From: Streptomyces sp. Ru62
GTDB taxonomy: Bacteria > Actinomycetota > Actinomycetes > Streptomycetales > Streptomycetaceae
Length of the DNA: 64,000 nt
Direction of reading: 5' to 3'
Assembly: GCF_002920615.1 (NCBI RefSeq)
Contig: NZ_PQSU01000023.1
Location: 62,001 to 126,000, forward strand
Each line of letters opens with the position of its first letter. The first letter of the stretch is position 1. Below the pieces are notes generated by a model that was not told the DNA's origin, did not search any database, and worked only from the letters and a program-made list of their open reading frames with translations. Shown one piece after another: positions 58,804-64,000 of this stretch. The position numbers were made by a program, and so were the translations under genes.

Positions 58804-60027
58804 GTGACGGACAGCAGCGCGGCGTCGCTGTTGCGGCTGATGCAGGCCAGTCATACGGCTACGCTCGAAGAGCTTCCCAGGATGATCGCCGACCACGCCG
58901 CCGTGGCAGGCATGCAGGACGTGATCCTTTTCGTGGTGGACATCCGGGAGACGGTGCTGCGCCGGCTCACTGGTCGGGGGCTGGCTGCCGGGGAGGGCGG
59001 GCAGGAGTTCACCGTCGCGGGCAGTCTGCCCGGCCAGGCCTACCGGCGCGTGGAACTGGTGTCCGAACCCGAACGGGAAGGGGAGTGCGGCCGGCCGGGC
59101 GGGCGGCGGTGGTGGGTGGCCATCACCGACGGTGTGGAGCGCCTGGGCGTGCTGCGGGCCGATACCGACACCGACGGCGAGCCCGTCCGCCAAGCCCTGC
59201 GCGACCTGGCGTCGATGACGGCCCTGCTGTTGCTGAGCAAGCGGTCCTTCAGCGACTCCTACGCGCGTCTGGTGCGGACAGAGCCGATGAACGTGGCCGC
59301 GGAGATGCAGTGGAACCTCACCCCGCCACCCGCCTACGCGGGTCACAACGCCACCGTCGGCGCGGTGATGGAGCCCGCCTACCAGGTGGGCGGCGACGCC
59401 TTCGACTACGCGGTGGCCGGCAGCACCCTCCACCTGGGCGTCTTCGACGCCATGGGCCACGACACCACCGCCGGCATCACCGCGAACGTCGCCGTGTCCG
59501 CCTGCCGCAACGCCCGCCGCCAGGGTGCCTCGCTGACCGAGACCAGCCGGATGGTGGAGGAGACGCTGATCGAGCAGTTCGGCACCAGCCGCTACGTCAC
59601 CGCCATCCTCGCCGACCTGGACATGGAGAGCGGCCGGCTGACGTGGATCAACCGCGGTCACCACCTGCCCATCCTGATCCGCGGCAACCGCTGGACCACC
59701 GAACTGGTCTGCCCCCCGGCCGGTCCCATGGGCGCCGATCTCGGCCTGTCGGTCACCACGGCCATCGAGCAGCTGGAACCCGGCGATCGCCTGCTGCTGT
59801 ACACCGACGGCGTCGTCGAAGCCCGCGACAGGCATGGCACAGCATTCGGCCAGGACCGTTTCGTCGACTTCATCCGCCGCCACCACTCCGGCCGGCACAC
59901 CCTGCACGAGACCCTGCGCCGGCTGATGGCCGCCGTCATGGAACACCACGACGGCAAGCTCGACGACGACGCCACCGTACTGCTCACCGAGTGGCGCGGC
60001 GGCCACCAGCAGGAGCTGACCCCATGA
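58804..60027 (+). CDS. SpoIIE-type PP2C serine phosphatase
   Basis: A 407-residue protein starting at GTG 58804 (AGGAAAGAGG upstream). The N-terminal 150 residues are a GAF-like sensor (VILFVVDIRETVLRRLTGRG; LGVLRADTDTDGEPV). The C-terminal PP2C domain has all metal-ligand motifs: VGGDAFDY, GVFDAMGHDTTAGI, INRGHHLPIL, LLLYTDGVVEARD and DDDATVLL. Such proteins dephosphorylate STAS anti-sigma antagonists; a STAS gene follows 28 bases later and is the natural substrate. Confidence 0.92.
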   Translation: MTDSSAASLLRLMQASHTATLEELPRMIADHAAVAGMQDVILFVVDIRETVLRRLTGRGLAAGEGGQEFTVAGSLPGQAYRRVELVSEPEREGECGRPGGRRWWVAITDGVERLGVLRADTDTDGEPVRQALRDLASMTALLLLSKRSFSDSYARLVRTEPMNVAAEMQWNLTPPPAYAGHNATVGAVMEPAYQVGGDAFDYAVAGSTLHLGVFDAMGHDTTAGITANVAVSACRNARRQGASLTETSRMVEETLIEQFGTSRYVTAILADLDMESGRLTWINRGHHLPILIRGNRWTTELVCPPAGPMGADLGLSVTTAIEQLEPGDRLLLYTDGVVEARDRHGTAFGQDRFVDFIRRHHSGRHTLHETLRRLMAAVMEHHDGKLDDDATVLLTEWRGGHQQELTP

Positions 60028-60055
60028 ACCCCGGCCCACGCGGAAGGAGACGGCG

Positions 60056-60427
60056 ATGAACTCGGACCAGCCCGCCTTCCGCGATCACCAGCACACCCTC
60101 CAGGTGCACGTCCGCCGTCTGAGCACCGACCGCCACCTCGTCACGGTCGTGGGCGACCTCGACCTGCACACCGCCTCGCACCTCGCGGACGCCCTGCAAC
60201 CCCTGGTCCTCACCGGGGGGCACAGGGTGCTCCTGGACCTGTCCGACGTCGCCTTCCTGGACTCCACCGGGCTCACCTGCCTGATCGCGGTCTACCGCAC
60301 GGCCCGGAGCACCGGCGCCCGCCTGGCGCTGATCGCACCCAGCGAACGCGTACGGCGCATGCTGGCGCTGACCGGAACGGACCAGGTACTGCACAGCTAC
60401 GCCACCCTGGACGCCGTCCCCGACTGA
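60056..60427 (+). CDS. STAS-domain anti-sigma factor antagonist
   Basis: A 123-residue single STAS domain starting at ATG 60056 behind GGAAGGAG. The phosphorylatable Ser70 lies in VLLDLSDVAFLDSTGLTCLI, followed by LALIAPSERVRRMLALTG. It is likely dephosphorylated by the SpoIIE-type phosphatase encoded just before it and phosphorylated by an HATPase-type anti-sigma kinase. It is convergent with the large fused phosphatase/kinase gene, 21 bases apart. Confidence 0.93.
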   Translation: MNSDQPAFRDHQHTLQVHVRRLSTDRHLVTVVGDLDLHTASHLADALQPLVLTGGHRVLLDLSDVAFLDSTGLTCLIAVYRTARSTGARLALIAPSERVRRMLALTGTDQVLHSYATLDAVPD

Positions 60428-60448
60428 CCGACCGCGACCGGCGGCGGG

Positions 60449-63274
60449 TCAGCCGGGGTCGTCGAACATGGCCAGCAGTGCTTCCTCGTCCGTCTCGGGC
60501 ACCGGCTGCTCCGGCTGCGGGATCTGCTCGGCCCACACCGTCTTGCCCTGCGGCATGTAGCGGGCACCCCAGCTCTTGGTGTACTGCGCCACGAGGAACA
60601 GGCCGCGCCCGCCCTCCTCGGTCGTGGCCGCGCGTCTGATCCGAGGAGAGGTGTTGCTGCCGTCGGAGACCTCGCAGATCAGTGAGTCGTCGCGCAGCAA
60701 CCGCAGGCCCACCGGCCCCGGGCCGCCGTACCGCACGGCGTTGGTGACCAGCTCGCTGACCACGAGCCCGGTGTTGAAGTCCAGCTCCGACATGCCCCAC
60801 GCGGCGAGCTGGGCGCGGGTGAGCGCCCTGGCCCGGGCCACGGCCGCGGGGTCGGACGGGAACTCCCAGGACGCCATCCGGTCCTCGGGCAGCGCGTGCA
60901 CACGGGCCAGCAGCAGGGCCACGTCGTCGGACGGGCCGCTGGGCAGGAGCGCGTCCGTGACCAGGTCGCAGGTGTCCTCCAGTTCCGGACCGGCGAGGCG
61001 CAGGGAGGCCAGCAGTTGCTCGGTGCGCGCTCCGGTGTCCTCGTAGCCGCGGCTCTCCTTCAGCAGTCCGTCGGTGTACATCGTCAGCAGGCTGCCCCCG
61101 GGCAGCTCGACGGTGGCGGACTCGTACGGCTGGATCCCACCGAGCCCGAGCGGCGGACCGGTCGGGAGGTCGATCAGCTGTGCCCGCCCGTCCGGAGTCA
61201 GCAGAGCGGGCGGCGGATGACCGGCCGTCGCGGCCGTGCACCGGCAGGACACCGGGTCGTAGATCGCGTACAGGCAGGTCGTCCCCGTCGCCGGGTCCTG
61301 GTCGCCGGCGTCTCCTTCGGGGGTGCGGCTGACCAGGTCGTCCAGGTGGGCCAGCACCTCCTCGGGCAGCAGGTCCAGACCGGCCAGCGTCCGTACCGCC
61401 GTACGCAGCCGGCCCATGGTCGCCGCGGCCTGCAACCCGTTTCCGGGCACGTCGCCGACGACCAGCGCCACGCGCATACCGGACAGCGGGATCGCGTCGA
61501 ACCAGTCCCCGCCCACCCCTGACCTGGCGTCCGCGGGCAGATAGCGGGAGGCGAGGCCGACGGTGCTCAGCCGGGGCAGGGCGTGCGGCAACAGGCTGCG
61601 TTGCAGGGTGAGGGAGGCGTGGTGCTCCCGGCCGTAGCGGCGGGCGTTGTCCATGCTGATCGCGGCACGGGCCGCCAGCTCGCCCGCCAGCGTCAGGTCG
61701 TCCTGCTCGTACGGCCTCGTCCTGCCGCGGCGGTAGAAACCCGCCAGGCCGAGGACGGAGCCCCGCGCGGACAGCGGAGCGCCCAGGTAGGAGTGCACGC
61801 CCTCGCCCAGGAATTGGACGGGGTGCGCCTGGCCGGTCGGGTGCCCGGCCAGGGCGGCGGTCACCACCGAGTCCGTGACCGGCCGCCCGGTCTCCAGGCA
61901 CCGGGCCTGGGGTGTTCCGGCGGGGTAGCCGGTCGGCTCGTTCACCCCGCCGATCGGCAGGTCGCGGGAGCCCTCGCCCGCCCAGGCGGCCACCCGGCGC
62001 AGTGGTGCGCCGGGGCGCAGCGGTCCGGGCGGTGGCTCCTCGCCCGCCAGGACGCTTTCGACCAGGTCGACGACGACCAGGTCGGCGAAGCGCGGCACGG
62101 TGATCTCCGCCAGTTGCTCGGCGGTACGCCACAGGTCCAGCGTGGTGCCGAGCCGGACACCTGCCTCGTTCAGCAGGGACAGCCGGCCGCGCGCCTCGGC
62201 GGCGAGCCGGCCGACGCCCGGCTCGCCCACGAGCAGCAGCCACGCGTCGGTCGTTCCGCCGGCGTGCGGTTCCGCCACCTCGGCGGGGCGGTCCGGGAGC
62301 GGCACACGACCATCGGTGGCGGTCGCGCCGGCCGGACGTGCCGTGCCCGTGCCGCCGGTGTCCTCGAAACTGACCTCGACCGCCGCCCCCTCCGCGTCAC
62401 CGTGGTGCAGCTCCCGCCGGCGCAGGACGGCCACGCGACTGCCCGCGAGCGGCACCTCGGCGAACGCCTCACCGTTGGAGGAGATCAGCTCGACGGCACG
62501 CTCCAGCAGTATCAGCCGTTCCTGCGAGGCCAGCCGGGGCGGCGGTCCGCCGCGCCGGGACAGCTCTCCCGACTCAAGGTCCAGCTCGGCGTGCCCCCCG
62601 CGCTCCATGGCCCGGCGGAAGGAGTGGGTGAGTTCGAGCTCGCGTGCCGTGCTCAGCTCCAGCAGGCGTTCCCCGATGCGTTCGGTGGCGTCCTGAAGGA
62701 CAAGCGCCATGCCGGGGTCGGCCAGTTCCCGGGGGACGGAGAGGTTGACCGCGCCCCGCACGGTGCCGCCCACCGGGTCGCGCACCGGCGCGGCCATGCA
62801 GGTGAGCTCCTTGAGGTCGTGCAGGAAGTGTTCGTGGCCCACGACCACGAACGGCGCCCTGGTGCTCAGCACCATGCTGACGCTGCTGGTTCCCATGAAC
62901 CGCTCGTCGACGTTGGCGCCCGGCACCAGGGAGGCGGCGTCCATCAGTTCCAGCCCCGCCGGGTCGCCCCAGCGGTCCACGATGTGCGCCCGTGAGTCGG
63001 CCAGTGCCACGGTCACCGGTATGCCCGAGAACCGTTCGTACAGGCGGTTCAGCACCGGCGTGGCAGCCCTGATCAGCCGGGAGTCGGGGTCCAGGTCACG
63101 CTCGATCGGCAGGACCGCCCGCTCGCGGTCGATGCCGAGGGACTGGGAGCGCTGCCAGGAAGCGAGGATCTCCGGGCGCACTCCGGCGTCCAGCGGCGCG
63201 CGGCCGTCCTGATCGCTGCCCGAAGGAGTTGGGTACGACTCCACCGCTCCAGGATAATCGGGCAAACAGGACAC
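60449..63274 (-). CDS. Multidomain GAF-SpoIIE phosphatase-HATPase signalling protein
   Basis: A 941-residue protein starting at GTG 63274; GTG 63244 (GGAGCG upstream) is an alternative. Domain order: an N-terminal AcoR-like sensor (ILASWQRSQSLGIDRE; VDERFMGTSSVSMVL; ELTCMAAPVRDPVGGTVRGAVNLS), a GAF region (about 350-520), a PP2C phosphatase (GVGGDWFDAIPL; VVGDVPGNGLQ; TAGHPPPALL; LTMYTDGLLKE; PSDDVALLL), and a C-terminal HATPase_c kinase fold (VVSELVTNAVRYGG; EVSDGSNTSP; EEGGRGLFLVAQY). Phosphatase and kinase in one chain is typical of Streptomyces partner-switching proteins. It may act on the STAS protein encoded opposite. No sigma factor gene is nearby. Confidence 0.92.
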   Translation of the reverse strand: MSCLPDYPGAVESYPTPSGSDQDGRAPLDAGVRPEILASWQRSQSLGIDRERAVLPIERDLDPDSRLIRAATPVLNRLYERFSGIPVTVALADSRAHIVDRWGDPAGLELMDAASLVPGANVDERFMGTSSVSMVLSTRAPFVVVGHEHFLHDLKELTCMAAPVRDPVGGTVRGAVNLSVPRELADPGMALVLQDATERIGERLLELSTARELELTHSFRRAMERGGHAELDLESGELSRRGGPPPRLASQERLILLERAVELISSNGEAFAEVPLAGSRVAVLRRRELHHGDAEGAAVEVSFEDTGGTGTARPAGATATDGRVPLPDRPAEVAEPHAGGTTDAWLLLVGEPGVGRLAAEARGRLSLLNEAGVRLGTTLDLWRTAEQLAEITVPRFADLVVVDLVESVLAGEEPPPGPLRPGAPLRRVAAWAGEGSRDLPIGGVNEPTGYPAGTPQARCLETGRPVTDSVVTAALAGHPTGQAHPVQFLGEGVHSYLGAPLSARGSVLGLAGFYRRGRTRPYEQDDLTLAGELAARAAISMDNARRYGREHHASLTLQRSLLPHALPRLSTVGLASRYLPADARSGVGGDWFDAIPLSGMRVALVVGDVPGNGLQAAATMGRLRTAVRTLAGLDLLPEEVLAHLDDLVSRTPEGDAGDQDPATGTTCLYAIYDPVSCRCTAATAGHPPPALLTPDGRAQLIDLPTGPPLGLGGIQPYESATVELPGGSLLTMYTDGLLKESRGYEDTGARTEQLLASLRLAGPELEDTCDLVTDALLPSGPSDDVALLLARVHALPEDRMASWEFPSDPAAVARARALTRAQLAAWGMSELDFNTGLVVSELVTNAVRYGGPGPVGLRLLRDDSLICEVSDGSNTSPRIRRAATTEEGGRGLFLVAQYTKSWGARYMPQGKTVWAEQIPQPEQPVPETDEEALLAMFDDPG

Positions 63275-63320
63275 TTGCTTCGGCGTGGCTCGTCACCCTT
63301 CGCAGCCGTCGCCGCACGTC

Positions 63321-63824
63321 TCACAGGTCAGCGTGACCGGGCGTCGGCCGAGAGCTCCGGGTGGCCTCGGTCGCGGTGTAGGAGGAGGCGAAGGTGAACG
63401 CGCGCGGGGACGGCCCGTGGGCCCGCAGGTGCGCCAGTCGCTCCAGGGCCTCACCGACGGTCGGGAGGTGACCGGCGGGGATCCACCAGAGCACCAGGTG
63501 CGCCTCGACGTGCCGGTGGAACCATTCGCGCCGCCGCCGCAGCGCTTCCAGGTGCCCGCTGCGGTACGTGAAGTCCCACAGGGCCTCCTGGGTCTCCCAC
63601 ACGGACAGGTTGACGATGACGTCCTCGCCCGCCGGGCGCAGGCCGGTGGCGTCCGCCGCTCCCTCCTCCACGAGCCGCCACACGAAGCCGGGAGCGCCGT
63701 CGGCGGCCGTGTTGACCGGGTCGAGCATCTCGACGAACGGCGTCATGCGCGGGTCGTCGAGGGGGTGACGGAGCGTGGCGACGTTGAGTTCGGCGAGATG
63801 GGCGGCGTGCGCGGATGCGGTCAT
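63321..63824 (-). CDS. DUF3291 domain-containing protein
   Basis: A 167-residue protein starting at ATG 63824. It matches DUF3291: HLAELNVATLRHPLDDPRMTPFVEMLDPVNTAADGAPGFVWRLV, VIVNLSVWETQEALWDFTYRSGHLEALRRRREWF and HLVLWWIPAGHLPTVGEALERL. The fold is probably an antibiotic-biosynthesis-monooxygenase-like ferredoxin-type barrel, with conserved His and Trp. Function unknown. It follows the partial regulator gene by 32 bases on the same strand and is probably in one operon with it. Confidence 0.88.
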   Translation of the reverse strand: MTASAHAAHLAELNVATLRHPLDDPRMTPFVEMLDPVNTAADGAPGFVWRLVEEGAADATGLRPAGEDVIVNLSVWETQEALWDFTYRSGHLEALRRRREWFHRHVEAHLVLWWIPAGHLPTVGEALERLAHLRAHGPSPRAFTFASSYTATEATRSSRPTPGHADL

Positions 63825-63856
63825 GGCCTCATCCCAGCACGCCCCCCATTTCTATG

Positions 63857-64000
63857 TCAATCACTGTTGTTTTTAGAACTCTCGACCACTACGCAGCACT
63901 CGCCCGGCCGGGCGTCCATGCGGGCGCGGACGGACCCGTCCGTGCCGAGCAGCCCCTCCAGCAGCGCGAGATTCATGCCGCAGACGAGTGGCGGGAAGCG
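63857..64000 (-). CDS. C-terminal end of a probable ArsR-type regulator (5' end outside window)
   Basis: The minus-strand frame is open to the window edge; 47 codons and a stop are visible. The text PPLVCGMNLALLEGLLG, then ARMDARPGECCVVVESS matches the C-terminus of actinobacterial helix-turn-helix regulators of the SufR/ArsR-like group, in which VCGMN and a CCV tail carry conserved cysteines that may bind a metal or Fe-S cluster. The last seven codons use A/T-ending codons unusually often. The DNA-binding part lies beyond the window. It is upstream of DUF3291. Confidence 0.65.
   Translation of the reverse strand, partial: RFPPLVCGMNLALLEGLLGTDGSVRARMDARPGECCVVVESSKNNSD

Overview
The window is actinobacterial chromosomal DNA, almost certainly Streptomyces. 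It has very high GC with G/C-rich third codon positions, frequent GTG starts, purine-rich ribosome binding sites, GTGA/ATGA stop-start overlaps, and families typical of the genus: GlxA-type regulators, fused GAF-SpoIIE-HATPase proteins, a ferredoxin/reductase/P450 operon, a large S8 protease, class F sortase, phosphoketolase with universal stress proteins, Arr, and a two-HTH MerR regulator. I see no rRNA or tRNA genes, CRISPR arrays, intact insertion sequences or phage genes. The gene content is accessory and regulator-rich.

Layout. 1-3.9 kb: the 3' end of a glycogen debranching-type enzyme, a GT4 glycosyltransferase and a TrmB/LuxR-type regulator. 4.1-8 kb: one large secreted subtilase, convergent with the regulator across a 16-bp-stem terminator. 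8.1-9.7 kb: an operon of sulfite-oxidase-like protein, flavin reductase and DUF6510. 10-12.2 kb: an AraC regulator and a periplasmic-binding-fold protein without a signal peptide. 12.3-14.2 kb: a methyltransferase divergent from a PadR-DUF1048-DUF1048 operon with a paired operator. 14.4-15.7 kb: a DUF4863 (hydroxylaminobenzoate-lyase-like) gene with a TetR regulator and a clean palindromic operator. 16-18 kb: a hairpin-rich gap, WrbA and a GlxA regulator. 18.2-21.2 kb: HD hydrolase, MFS exporter, quinone-oxidoreductase-like enzyme. 21.3-23.3 kb: erythromycin-esterase-family gene divergent from a TioE-like MerR regulator.

23.4-29 kb holds small and mixed genes: a truncated VOC gene, an SMI1/KNR4 protein, a methyltransferase, class F sortase with a membrane-anchored partner, and a sirtuin. 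29.2-33.9 kb: a Sel1-repeat protein, a decayed taurine/sulfonate locus (frameshifted ABC ATPase followed by a broken TauD dioxygenase), an SDR and a type I GAPDH. 34-37.9 kb: a second GlxA regulator and the P450 operon. 38.5-43.7 kb: a stress block of phosphoketolase, two universal stress proteins and rifampin ADP-ribosyltransferase.

44-57.8 kb is a carbohydrate-use region: an SGNH esterase, a Tat-exported GH95, a GH27-CBM35 and a ROK regulator on the minus strand, divergent from a five-gene operon (lipoprotein binding protein, mandelate-racemase-type enolase, two permeases, RbsA-like ATPase), with a GntR/FCD regulator after it. I infer that secreted enzymes trim fucose- or galactose-bearing plant glycan, the importer takes up a released sugar or sugar acid, and the enolase dehydrates a sugar acid. 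58.8-63.3 kb: a partner-switching signalling group (SpoIIE phosphatase, STAS protein, fused GAF-phosphatase-kinase). The window ends with a DUF3291 gene behind the 3' end of a likely ArsR-type regulator.
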